64,000 nucleotides of DNA from Bacillota bacterium (GTDB lineage Bacteria > Bacillota > Clostridia > Lachnospirales > Lachnospiraceae): NCBI GenBank assembly GCA_023423045.1, contig JAFAGA010000044.1:1-64000 (forward strand). Direction: 5' to 3'. Shown piece after piece: positions 17,016-25,635 of the stretch. The position numbers and the translations under genes are program-made. Each line of letters begins with the position of its first letter. Within the stretch, counting starts at the first letter, position 1. The notes below the pieces were generated by a model. It worked only from the letters and a program-made list of their open reading frames with translations, did no database searches and had not been told where the DNA came from.

Positions 17016-19706
17016 TTACTGTTCTCTTACGATATTAATTGTATAATTGGCTATACTGCCATCTTCGGCAATTACCGATACGATAACCGTATTGGTGCCG
17101 ACATTGAGCGGTATGGTTCCTCCTCCGCTGATGGTAGCCTTCTTGCTTACGGTTGTTGCATTGATCTTCACAACATCCACCGCATTTCCTACGATCAGAT
17201 AGTAATTGTATTCCGTCTGATTGAAGGTTGGTGTAATGGCAAGCTCTTTTCCGCCGGCATCCAGCACCTTCAGGCTCTTCATCCGGTTATTGGGATTAAA
17301 CATGGTCATCGGCTGCGGGCACGGAGCTGCAGGCATATTCAGATATACCGGGATAGAGAATACAATGGGCGAGTCCGACATTCCATTATATGCGGACAGG
17401 ATTTTCTTTGCCTCGGCATAGGGAGCCTCCACATTGGTCATGTATTGATGATAGTAGGTTGAAATCGGAGTAACATTGAACTTCTGAAGGTATATCGTAT
17501 CCTGCCCCCGATTAATATAGCTTCCTCCGATAAAATAGGAACCGCCCACGATAGAACGGAAGGGACTTGTCCAGGGGATCATATAGAGGGAATTGGTCAC
17601 CTCATTGCTGCTTCCGTTCCTGGCATACTTCAGACCGTTGGCAATCGCCCCGCCACCGGCACTGTCATTCGCCCCGATATTATAAAAGTTGTACAACCCT
17701 TCATATCCGCTGTAGGTACCGGATACGCTGTTACTCAGCGTGGTGGGGCCGGTAACCACCTCCTGCTTCACACGGGAAGCCAGATGATAGGGACTTACTC
17801 CGGAATATTCCGCCGCTTTAATAAAGGTCTCGGCATAGGATATATTTTGAACCGTACCGCTGTCATCCGTATAGCTGTACTTGGTATTATACATTGCGGT
17901 TCCCTTGAGAACATTCTCAACCCCCGCCATATTCTGATATTCATTCTGATATTTTAGCAGCTCAAATTGGAAAATACCATTTGTCGTCAGGAAATTCCGG
18001 GGATCCATATAGTATTCGACCGCCGCTTTGGAGGCCGTAACCCAGGTTGATCCGTCAAACACAATGAAGGTATCCGTCTTCCAGTTATAGGCACCGCTTT
18101 CGAGGGATTTCCATTCCACACTCTTGGTATTGGGTATTACATTCTTGCCCGGGACACTTTCCGATGCGATTACAGTATTCCAATCCAACCCGGTATGATA
18201 AGCCCGGAATTCCCAATTGGGATATTGGGCATGGAGAGCTCTCAGGCCTGTCTTATAGCTCTCCGGGAAGCCTTCGCGTTCCAGTTTCGCTTCAAAATCC
18301 AGATTATTCGTAACCGGCGGAGTTGGTGTAGGTGTAGCAGCTCCCTCCGCAGGAAGGGTACTGCCTATGTAGATATAATCTGCATTTACATAACCATAGA
18401 TTCCGTTGTCCATGGAAATCAGATACCAGGTGTTGGCATTCAACACCTCAACGCCGGTTACCAGTACCTGCTGGGCATTTCTCAGGAAGAGAATATTGCC
18501 ATAATTATCGTAAAAATATTCATTGGTCGCTATGTTCTTAACCAGATACAGGAGAACGGTATTGCATACATAACCGTTTACCGGCTGGCTGATCTGTGAA
18601 TACTTAATATTGTTATCTATCTGTAAAAAGCCTGCTCCGATGGACGGTATCGGTATCGGGGTAGGAGTCACGGTCGGCGATGGCGTCGGGGTTACTGTAG
18701 GAGTTACAGTTGCCGCAGGATCCGGCGTTACCGACGGCTTCGGGGTAGGCTTCGCTGTAGGAGTTGGCTTTGCCGTGGGCTTCGGAGTCGCTGTGGGCTG
18801 GACCTCCGTTATCTTAAAGCTCACCTGAGTAGCTTCGGTATAGCCGGTATACTTTTTCCCGCTTAGGGTAAAGGATACCTTGAGCCACTTTACTCCGGAC
18901 ACGGTACTCTCACCCAGGATAGTAACCGCTTTATTCTTCTTCAAGGATATGATACTTTTGTTTGTGTCCTTCAGATAAGCAGCCTTGCTGCCTGCCGCCG
19001 AGCGGATCTTCAGCTTCTCTGCCGCCACCGCTCCTTTGACCGTACCGCTGTAGGACAGTTTGAGATAAGTGCTGAGGACATATCCTGTCTTTGTTTTACC
19101 TTCTGATTGAAAGGAAATACCATACCATTCCGCACCGTCAACGACATCCTCGCTGACCACCGTTACAGTATCCCCCTTGATCAAGCCTCCCACTTTGGAA
19201 TAGCCTGTTCCCGGACCGCTTCTTACATTCAGGGTTGATGCTGTTACGGAAGCCTTCAGCTTAAGCTTCTTGCTTACCGGCACAGAATCTTTAGGACCCG
19301 GTTTGGGAGTCGGAGTAGCGGTGGGTGCCGCGGTAGGCTTTGGGGTTGCGGTTGGTTTCGGGGTTGGAGCAGCTGTCGGATCCGCTTTGCCGGTCACTTT
19401 GACATAGTCCTTATGAACATAGCCCTTTACTGCCTTTCCGTTAAATTTAAGGGATACATAATAAAAATCCCCCTTTTTGCTTAGGATATCCACGGTCTCA
19501 CCCTTAACCAGGTATACATCCGCTTCACCCGATTTTACCTTTGCAGCTCCGGAGGAGGGCTCCGCTCTCACGTTAAGTGAACTCGCCGTTACGGTTCCTT
19601 TCTGGGCAGCCATAGCCCTATGCAAGTTACCGGTAACTCCTTGCGGAACAACAAGTGCAATGATCAAAAGAACAATCAGCCAACTGTTACAATACCGTCT
19701 TTTCAT
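17016..19706 (-). CDS. Secreted SH3b-repeat N-acetylglucosaminidase-like wall hydrolase
   Basis: An 896-residue secreted protein. After a signal peptide (about 1-33) come SH3b domains (about 36-105, 149-220, a weaker one 222-300, and 360-455) separated by long Pro-Thr linkers (PTATPKPTAAPTATPTPKP type), then a large glucosaminidase-like domain (about 470-790; FQFELLKYQNEYQNMAGVEN, SPYHLASRVKQEVV with the likely catalytic Glu, and GLYNFYNIGAND), and a C-terminal cadherin-like beta sandwich (about 805-896). It probably cuts peptidoglycan glycan strands while the SH3b domains hold the wall. The Pro-Thr linkers are encoded by DNA repeats and may vary in length. A chain of hairpin repeats lies upstream. 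Confidence 0.88.
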   Translation of the reverse strand: MKRRYCNSWLIVLLIIALVVPQGVTGNLHRAMAAQKGTVTASSLNVRAEPSSGAAKVKSGEADVYLVKGETVDILSKKGDFYYVSLKFNGKAVKGYVHKDYVKVTGKADPTAAPTPKPTATPKPTAAPTATPTPKPGPKDSVPVSKKLKLKASVTASTLNVRSGPGTGYSKVGGLIKGDTVTVVSEDVVDGAEWYGISFQSEGKTKTGYVLSTYLKLSYSGTVKGAVAAEKLKIRSAAGSKAAYLKDTNKSIISLKKNKAVTILGESTVSGVKWLKVSFTLSGKKYTGYTEATQVSFKITEVQPTATPKPTAKPTPTAKPTPKPSVTPDPAATVTPTVTPTPSPTVTPTPIPIPSIGAGFLQIDNNIKYSQISQPVNGYVCNTVLLYLVKNIATNEYFYDNYGNILFLRNAQQVLVTGVEVLNANTWYLISMDNGIYGYVNADYIYIGSTLPAEGAATPTPTPPVTNNLDFEAKLEREGFPESYKTGLRALHAQYPNWEFRAYHTGLDWNTVIASESVPGKNVIPNTKSVEWKSLESGAYNWKTDTFIVFDGSTWVTASKAAVEYYMDPRNFLTTNGIFQFELLKYQNEYQNMAGVENVLKGTAMYNTKYSYTDDSGTVQNISYAETFIKAAEYSGVSPYHLASRVKQEVVTGPTTLSNSVSGTYSGYEGLYNFYNIGANDSAGGGAIANGLKYARNGSSNEVTNSLYMIPWTSPFRSIVGGSYFIGGSYINRGQDTIYLQKFNVTPISTYYHQYMTNVEAPYAEAKKILSAYNGMSDSPIVFSIPVYLNMPAAPCPQPMTMFNPNNRMKSLKVLDAGGKELAITPTFNQTEYNYYLIVGNAVDVVKINATTVSKKATISGGGTIPLNVGTNTVIVSVIAEDGSIANYTINIVREQ

Positions 19707-19749
19707 TTGATACCCCTTTCGTAAAACAAAGCAATAACTTAATTCCTAT

Positions 19750-19930
19750 GATAACTTATATCACAGGAACATAATGCATGTTCCTGTAATCGGAGTATGA
19801 GAAGTAGCCTCCCCTTCTCATAACTTATATTATCGGAACCAAGATCATGTTCCGATAATCGGATGCACGGCGCAAGAACGGCGCCTTTTATCAGAAGATA
19901 AAAAGCATCTTCTGATAACTTATATTATTG
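19750..19930. repeat. Chain of hairpins upstream of the wall hydrolase gene
   Basis: Four consecutive palindromes: ACAGGAACAT with ATGTTCCTGT (19763-19787), TGAGAAG with CTTCTCA (19798-19820), TTATCGGAAC with GTTCCGATAA (19830-19858), and a TTATCAGAAGAT stem (19889-19919), with TAACTTATA repeated between them (19752, 19820, 19916). The first palindrome recurs at 28932-29108. The rest of the 343-bp gap to purD shows no gene. Confidence 0.7.
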
Positions 19931-20049
19931 CTATATTCTACAAATGAAGTATGGCACTTCTGTGGCATTTCTTTCATTTTCTGTTAAGTGATGTAAAATT
20001 AAGGTTTATTTAATAGAATCGTAAGGAATGTTAGAATAAAGAGTCCGGC

Positions 20050-21321
20050 CTATGCTTCATTGATCGCTCTGCCGATATCATTTCTCATATACTTATTCTC
20101 AAAACGGATCCAGCCGGCAGCTTCATATGCTTTTTCTCTGGCCTCCTTGAGATCTCTTCCGGTCGCAGTCACTCCCAGCACCCGTCCTCCGTTGGTTACA
20201 ATCGCCTCTCCTGATGCCAAAGTCCCTGCATGAAACACAAAATAATCCTCCCTGCCTTCAAAGCGCTCCAGTCCGCGGATTGGAAAGCCCTTCTCATAAT
20301 GCTCGGGATATCCTTCCGAGGCTAATATCACGCATACTGCCGCATTTTCATCGAATTCCAGACGGATCTGTTCCAGCCTTCCGTCAATGCAGGCTTCAAA
20401 GATATCAATAATATCATTCTTCATCCGAGGCAGCACCACCTGGGTCTCCGGATCGCCAAAGCGCGCATTATATTCCAATACTTTGGGTCCCTCTTTGGTC
20501 AGCATCAAGCCGACAAACAGAATTCCGGTAAACGCTCTTCCCTCTGCCTTCATGGCATCCATGGTCGCCTGATAGATATTCCTTTTACAGAAATGATCAA
20601 TCTCTTCGGTGTAAAAAGGGCTGGGTGAAAAGGTTCCCATCCCCCCGGTATTGAGGCCCTGATCTCCGTCTTTTGCCCGCTTATGGTCCTGGGCACTGGT
20701 CATGGGCAGTATATGGGTGCCGTCACAGAAGGCCAGTACCGATACCTCCCTGCCGGTCATAAATTCCTCAACCACCAGCCGGTCACCGGCACTGCCAAAC
20801 TGTTTGTCCTCCATAATCTGCTTCACGCCCCTTACCGCCTCTTCATAGCTGCCGCAGATAAGAACCCCCTTTCCCAAGGCCAGACCGTCCGCCTTCAGCA
20901 CGATGGGATAGCTCCTGCCTTTCAGATACTCGATTGCATCGCCCGGCTGGTCAAAGGTCTCATAGTCCGCGGAAGGAATATGGTACTTTTTCATCATATC
21001 CTTGGAAAATGCCTTGGATCCTTCAATAATCGCCGCATTTCTTCTCGGGCCAAAGACACGAAGTCCCCTGGCCTCAAAGACATCCACCACTCCGCCCACC
21101 AGCGGATCGTCGGGACCCACCACGGTCAGATCAATCTCCTCCCTCTGTGCAAAATCGGCAAGCCCGCGGGAATCACCGGTACTGATGCCGACGCACTCCG
21201 CCAGCTGCGCTATTCCCGCATTACCTGGCGCGCAGTACAGCTTCGTCACCCGAGGACTTTCGGATATCTTTTGAACAATTGCATGCTCTCTTCCGCCGCT
21301 TCCAATCACCAAAACCTTCAT
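20050..21321 (-). CDS. purD: Phosphoribosylamine-glycine ligase (GAR synthetase)
   Basis: A 423-residue ATP-grasp enzyme that joins glycine to phosphoribosylamine in the second step of purine synthesis. The N-terminus MKVLVIGSGGREHAI is diagnostic, followed by the ATP-grasp region (LKADGLALGKGVLIC, about 140-155) and NTGGMGTFSP (about 225) and the metal-binding EYNARFGDPETQ (about 285). The length is standard. GGAGGACG precedes the ATG. It is the last gene of purM-purN-purD. Confidence 0.97.
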   Translation of the reverse strand: MKVLVIGSGGREHAIVQKISESPRVTKLYCAPGNAGIAQLAECVGISTGDSRGLADFAQREEIDLTVVGPDDPLVGGVVDVFEARGLRVFGPRRNAAIIEGSKAFSKDMMKKYHIPSADYETFDQPGDAIEYLKGRSYPIVLKADGLALGKGVLICGSYEEAVRGVKQIMEDKQFGSAGDRLVVEEFMTGREVSVLAFCDGTHILPMTSAQDHKRAKDGDQGLNTGGMGTFSPSPFYTEEIDHFCKRNIYQATMDAMKAEGRAFTGILFVGLMLTKEGPKVLEYNARFGDPETQVVLPRMKNDIIDIFEACIDGRLEQIRLEFDENAAVCVILASEGYPEHYEKGFPIRGLERFEGREDYFVFHAGTLASGEAIVTNGGRVLGVTATGRDLKEAREKAYEAAGWIRFENKYMRNDIGRAINEA

Positions 21322-21374
21322 AATCGTCCTCCATCTGCCGTCTTATAATATAAATCCGACTTTTATCACCTGAA

Positions 21375-22001
21375 TCATTCCATCCGTTTCACGATATTAT
21401 TCTCTATTACCAGCTTATTCTCGGAGATCAGGCGCACCGCTTCGGAAAGAATCTCCCATTCCGCCTGCTCCATCACCCTTCTCTGAAGAATCTCGGGGGT
21501 ATCCCCTTCCTCCACGGGTACCGCTTTCTGTAAAATAATCGGTCCGGTATCCGTCCCTTCATCCACAAAATGAACCGTAGCTCCGGTTATCTTCACACCG
21601 CGCTTCAAAACAGCTTCGTGTACCCTCAGACCATAATATCCTTCACCACAAAAGGCCGGAATCAAGGACGGATGAATATTAATAATCCGGTTGCGATAGT
21701 TTTTCACCACATTTTCAGGCAGGATTAACAGGCATCCTGCCAATACTACCAAGTCCACCCGATGCCGATCCAACAGCTCCAGTAAAGCCTTATTAAACAT
21801 GGCTGCCTCTGCAAAATCTCCCTTCACAAGGGCCTCTGCAGCAATCCCATACTCTCTTGCCCTCTCCAGGGCATATGCCGCACGCTTATTGCTGATTACA
21901 ACCTCAATCCGCACTCCGGGAAGCCTTCCCTGCTCTATTCTGTCAATTAATGCCTGAAGATTCGTACCTCCCCCGGATACCAGAACTGCCAGCTTTAACA
22001 T
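21375..22001 (-). CDS. purN: Phosphoribosylglycinamide formyltransferase
   Basis: A 208-residue folate-dependent enzyme that formylates GAR to FGAR. The N-terminal AVLVSGGGTNLQALI binds the phosphoribosyl part. The catalytic Asn-His-Asp set is visible in RIINIHPSLIPAF (His of HPS) and VDEGTDTGPII (Asp). Its ATG lies within the last bases of purM (7-bp overlap), which implies coupled translation. Confidence 0.96.
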   Translation of the reverse strand: MLKLAVLVSGGGTNLQALIDRIEQGRLPGVRIEVVISNKRAAYALERAREYGIAAEALVKGDFAEAAMFNKALLELLDRHRVDLVVLAGCLLILPENVVKNYRNRIINIHPSLIPAFCGEGYYGLRVHEAVLKRGVKITGATVHFVDEGTDTGPIILQKAVPVEEGDTPEILQRRVMEQAEWEILSEAVRLISENKLVIENNIVKRME

Positions 22002-23020
22002 AGAGTTACTCCCTTCACTCCATTTACAGCCTCTCCCACAACAAACGCTCTTTCACCGGCATCCTCCAGCAGACGTACCGCCTTATCCGCCTGTGAACTG
22101 TCCACCGCAATCAGCATACCGATTCCCATATTATAGGTATTGTACATGATCTGCTCTTCGATATCTCCATCCTTGGACAGCATTCCAAAAATCGGGGGAA
22201 CTTCATAGCTGCTCTTTCTGATCATGGCATGGATCCCCTCCGGGAGCATCCTGGGAATATTCTCATAAAAACCCCCGCCGGTAATATGGCTGCAGGCCTT
22301 CACCGTAACTCCGCCACGTTTTAAACTCTGCAAGGCCCTGACATAGATTCTGGTGGGTGTAAGCAGGGTTTCACCCAGAGTGCTTCCCAACGCCTCATAA
22401 TAGGTGTCCAGCGTTTCTCTCTGCATACGGAATACCTTTCGAACCAGGGAATACCCATTGCTGTGGATTCCGGAGGACGCGATGCCGATCAGGATATCTC
22501 CCTGTTTCATACCCGCGCCGGTAATCAGCTGCTTCTGATCCAGGATTCCCACCGCAAAGCCCGCCAGATCATATTCGTCCACCGGGTAAAATCCCGGCAT
22601 CTCCGCCGTCTCTCCGCCGATCAGGGCAGCACCGGCTTGCTTGCAGCCCTCTGCCACGCCCTTTACAATAGCCGCAATCTTCTCCGGCTCATTCTTCCCG
22701 CAGGCAATATAATCCAGGAAAAATAGCGGCTCCGCACCGGCACATGCGATATCATTCACGCACATAGCCACGCAGTCAATCCCTATGGTATCATGTTTAT
22801 CCAATAAAAAAGCCAGCTTCAGCTTCGTCCCGACACCGTCGGTACCGGACACCAAAGTCGGCTGCTCCATGTTCTTAAAGCTCTCAAGAGAGAATGCTCC
22901 CGAGAAGCCGCCGATGTCGGAAAGAACCTCTTTGCGCATCGTACCCTTGATATGCTCCTTCATCAGATCCACCGCCTTGTATCCGGCCTCGATATCCACT
23001 CCCGCTTTCTTATAATCCAT
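21995..23020 (-). CDS. purM: Phosphoribosylformylglycinamidine cyclo-ligase (AIR synthetase)
   Basis: A 341-residue ATP-dependent enzyme closing the imidazole ring to give AIR. Begins MDYKKAGVDIEAGYKAVD, has SGTDGVGTKLKLAF, the GGETAEMPGFYP loop and HITGGGFYENIPRM. TAGGAGG lies six bases before the ATG at 23020; an open frame 20 codons upstream lacks a signal. It heads a three-gene purine segment; purE, purC, purF and purH are not in the window. I see no purine-riboswitch core before it. Confidence 0.97.
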   Translation of the reverse strand: MDYKKAGVDIEAGYKAVDLMKEHIKGTMRKEVLSDIGGFSGAFSLESFKNMEQPTLVSGTDGVGTKLKLAFLLDKHDTIGIDCVAMCVNDIACAGAEPLFFLDYIACGKNEPEKIAAIVKGVAEGCKQAGAALIGGETAEMPGFYPVDEYDLAGFAVGILDQKQLITGAGMKQGDILIGIASSGIHSNGYSLVRKVFRMQRETLDTYYEALGSTLGETLLTPTRIYVRALQSLKRGGVTVKACSHITGGGFYENIPRMLPEGIHAMIRKSSYEVPPIFGMLSKDGDIEEQIMYNTYNMGIGMLIAVDSSQADKAVRLLEDAGERAFVVGEAVNGVKGVTLC

Positions 23021-23231
23021 ATGCTTACCTCCTAATCTGACTGCCCGCAGGCAGCTGTCCATACCAGCATTTATGCTCACATTTTAGCATATCGGCATAC
23101 ATTTGTCCTTGTTTTTTGGCGGATAATTTCTTATGCCATTTATTATCCGCTCTAATATATCAGGCTCTTTCCCAGCACGAAATCCCAGGATCTGATACCC
23201 GCAGCGAACGATGCGGATACCATTCCGGCAC

Positions 23232-23285
23232 AAGAATACCGTATGCCATAAGCGCAGGCGCCTATGGCATACGGTATTCTTTTCA
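23232..23285. terminator. Strong bidirectional-type hairpin terminator
   Basis: A 19-bp perfect stem (23232-23250 with 23263-23281) between the ABC permease gene and purM. The T-rich side (TTCTTTTC) is on the plus strand, but the hairpin also ends the minus-strand exporter operon. Confidence 0.75.
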
Positions 23286-23291
23286 TTATCT

Positions 23292-24863
23292 CTAATTCAA
23301 GGCAGTAAATCTCTTTTTCCCATAATTCATCAGAACCACGTAAAGACTGAAAATCGCCGCCGCCAAAAGCAGCATGCAGATGAGATAGGCAAGAATGATC
23401 TCCACTACCAGGAAAACGGCGGACAGAACAAGAGTTATCCCCATTCCGCCGAATATCACTATCATCGTGGCGGCACTCTGCTTCACCACAATTGTTTCAT
23501 TATTCCACTGAAAATTAGGAAGTATCAAATTCACCAGCAATCCAAAACAGGAAACAAATAATCCGCACAGCGTCGCAAATAGGATCATACAAAGAATAAC
23601 CGGAGCATCCAGTCCCAAAGCAACTCCCAGCAGCAATGCATTCACCGGCACCGGAGACAGTATGGTGAGATTTACTAAAATCTTTGCCAAATAGATTGTA
23701 CCGGGCTCTACCGGAAGGGATTTGAGAATCCACAGATTTCTGCCCTCCAGAGAAATGGAGGCCATTGTCGTGCTGCTCATCATAATACAGAAGGACAATA
23801 TTACCGGAGCAATGATCTTTGTATATTTCTCAGGAAGATCCTCCCCAAAAAGAGTCGCCGGGTCTACAAAGAACAGGGCTAAAACAGCAACCGTCAGCAT
23901 TACAACCCCTATTCCGGTATTCAGCACATATGGTGTAGAGGAAAAATAGCGCTTTAATTCCTTACGGTACAGCGCCTTCAAGGGTGAAGCAGCCTTAAGG
24001 CTGCCCAGCTTAAACCTGCTGCCGGTTCTTCCTGTCATCAAAGCCGTGTTCAGTCTCTTAAATATCCGTTGGACCAGCCAGATATAAAGAAGAAAGGCCA
24101 GCGCCGAGATGCCCGCGAACAGAAGAAAATCCACAATATCCAGCCCCACTACCGCTTCATAATACAGCTTTGCCAAGGGATAAAGAGAAAACACCTGCGC
24201 CGTCAGGGCCTTACCCATATCCACCAGCTCCTCCCCGCTCTCTCCCATGGTAAAGGAAAGGCCAAGGACCACCATCACCAATCCGACAGAAAAAAGAATA
24301 TTCACCAGATTATGATGTCTGAATTTTGATGCGGCATAGGCGATGACCGTACCGATAAAGGAAGCGACAACGATGGGTACCAGGGGTAAAAACAGCATGG
24401 AAACTAAGCCAAGGATATAAAAAAGCGGTGATGGGCGCACCAGAATGCCATATGCCAGCATCATCGGCAGAACAATGATTATCACAAACAGCATGTTGAT
24501 GGTATACAGAATAATCAACCGGCTGGCTACAATCCCTGCGGTGCTGACGGGCATTGACATCACCGTATCATAATCCCGAAAGCCGAATACGATCCCCTTT
24601 ACCTTCCATATCGTAGTCATCAGCAGCACAATGCAGGTCACGGACATCATCATCGGAGGCAGCAGATCAATGCTGTCAAATATCAGCAAACCGCTTCCGA
24701 TAATAATATTATAAAAAAATGACAGGAGGCTCATTCCTATTGTAAATGCTCCGACTCCCAGGTAAATCAACCCGGGCTTTTTATTCTTAAATCGGCCAAT
24801 GGACAGCGTATCGGCAAGAACGGACCAAAGCTGCACCCTGGCCAGGCGTATTACTTTTTTCAT
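23292..24863 (-). CDS. ABC exporter permease, ABC-2-like, 523 aa
   Basis: A polytopic membrane protein with roughly 12 hydrophobic segments spread over the whole length (for example IYLGVGAFTIGMSLLSFFYN and the C-terminal AYLICMLLLAAAIFSLYVVL). A cytosolic loop around residues 270-310 carries basic residues (GRTGSRFKLGSLKAASPLKA). It follows the ATPase gene by 18 bp, so the two form one transporter. Similar large permeases in Firmicutes are annotated as putative ABC exporters; the substrate is unknown. A strong hairpin ends the unit. Confidence 0.85.
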   Translation of the reverse strand: MKKVIRLARVQLWSVLADTLSIGRFKNKKPGLIYLGVGAFTIGMSLLSFFYNIIIGSGLLIFDSIDLLPPMMMSVTCIVLLMTTIWKVKGIVFGFRDYDTVMSMPVSTAGIVASRLIILYTINMLFVIIIVLPMMLAYGILVRPSPLFYILGLVSMLFLPLVPIVVASFIGTVIAYAASKFRHHNLVNILFSVGLVMVVLGLSFTMGESGEELVDMGKALTAQVFSLYPLAKLYYEAVVGLDIVDFLLFAGISALAFLLYIWLVQRIFKRLNTALMTGRTGSRFKLGSLKAASPLKALYRKELKRYFSSTPYVLNTGIGVVMLTVAVLALFFVDPATLFGEDLPEKYTKIIAPVILSFCIMMSSTTMASISLEGRNLWILKSLPVEPGTIYLAKILVNLTILSPVPVNALLLGVALGLDAPVILCMILFATLCGLFVSCFGLLVNLILPNFQWNNETIVVKQSAATMIVIFGGMGITLVLSAVFLVVEIILAYLICMLLLAAAIFSLYVVLMNYGKKRFTALN

Positions 24864-24881
24864 TTTTACCTCTACCCCTCC

Positions 24882-25595
24882 TTACTTTTCGTCAATCAGC
24901 TCCATGAATACATCTTCCAGGCTGCTGTTGCCTTTAACCGCTTCGGTAGTACCGCAGGAAATCAGCCTTCCGCCTTTAATAATGGCAATCTTATTGCACA
25001 GCTTCTCCGCCACCTCCAGCACATGAGTGGAGAAAAAGATCGCGCTTCCCTCCTGGCACAGCTGCGCCATGATCGTCTTCAGCGTGTGGGCTGCCTTAGG
25101 ATCCAGTCCTACAAAGGGCTCATCCAGAACCAGAAGCTTGGGCCTATGTACCAGGGCGGCAATAATAGCAAGCTTCTGTTTCATTCCATGGGAATAGGAG
25201 GATATCGCATCTCCAAAATTAGCCGTCAGTTCAAATGCCTCGCCGTATTTGGCGATCAGAGCCTCCCTGTCGGCACGGCTCACATCATAGATATCACTGA
25301 TAAAGTTCAAATAATCAATTCCGGTCAGATGCTCATACAAATCCGGATTGTCCGGAATATATGCGGTTATTTGCTTACAGGCAACCGGATCCTTCCGGAT
25401 GGAAATTCCATCAATGGCAATCTCACCTTCTTCAAAATCCAGTACACCCACAATGGCACGTATGGTGGTCGTCTTGCCTGCGCCATTGTGTCCGATGAAG
25501 CCATAGATATCCCCTCGCTCCACTTCCAGACTTAAATTATCTACCGCCTTTTTATTACTCTTATAGCTTTTTGAGAAATTCTTAATGCTTAACAT
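24882..25595 (-). CDS. ABC transporter ATP-binding protein
   Basis: A 237-residue nucleotide-binding subunit. Walker A GHNGAGKTTT (about residue 37), signature SYSHGMKQKLAI (about 133), Walker B LLVLDEPFVGLD (about 153) and the switch His in FFSTHVLEVAE. AGGAGG is five bases from the ATG at 25595, so the longer frame starting at 25661 is not used. Of the exporter (DrrA/EcsA-like) type, it pairs with the permease that follows. Confidence 0.92.
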   Translation of the reverse strand: MLSIKNFSKSYKSNKKAVDNLSLEVERGDIYGFIGHNGAGKTTTIRAIVGVLDFEEGEIAIDGISIRKDPVACKQITAYIPDNPDLYEHLTGIDYLNFISDIYDVSRADREALIAKYGEAFELTANFGDAISSYSHGMKQKLAIIAALVHRPKLLVLDEPFVGLDPKAAHTLKTIMAQLCQEGSAIFFSTHVLEVAEKLCNKIAIIKGGRLISCGTTEAVKGNSSLEDVFMELIDEK

Positions 25596-25635
25596 CATAA
25601 CCTCCTGCCGCCTCCGGCTTTTTCTGCCTTTTCTT

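Noticed and set aside
23021..23231. Purine riboswitch before purM
   Set aside because: No conserved loop-loop or TATA-type core found; only a promoter-like TAAAAT and a terminator of the preceding operon.
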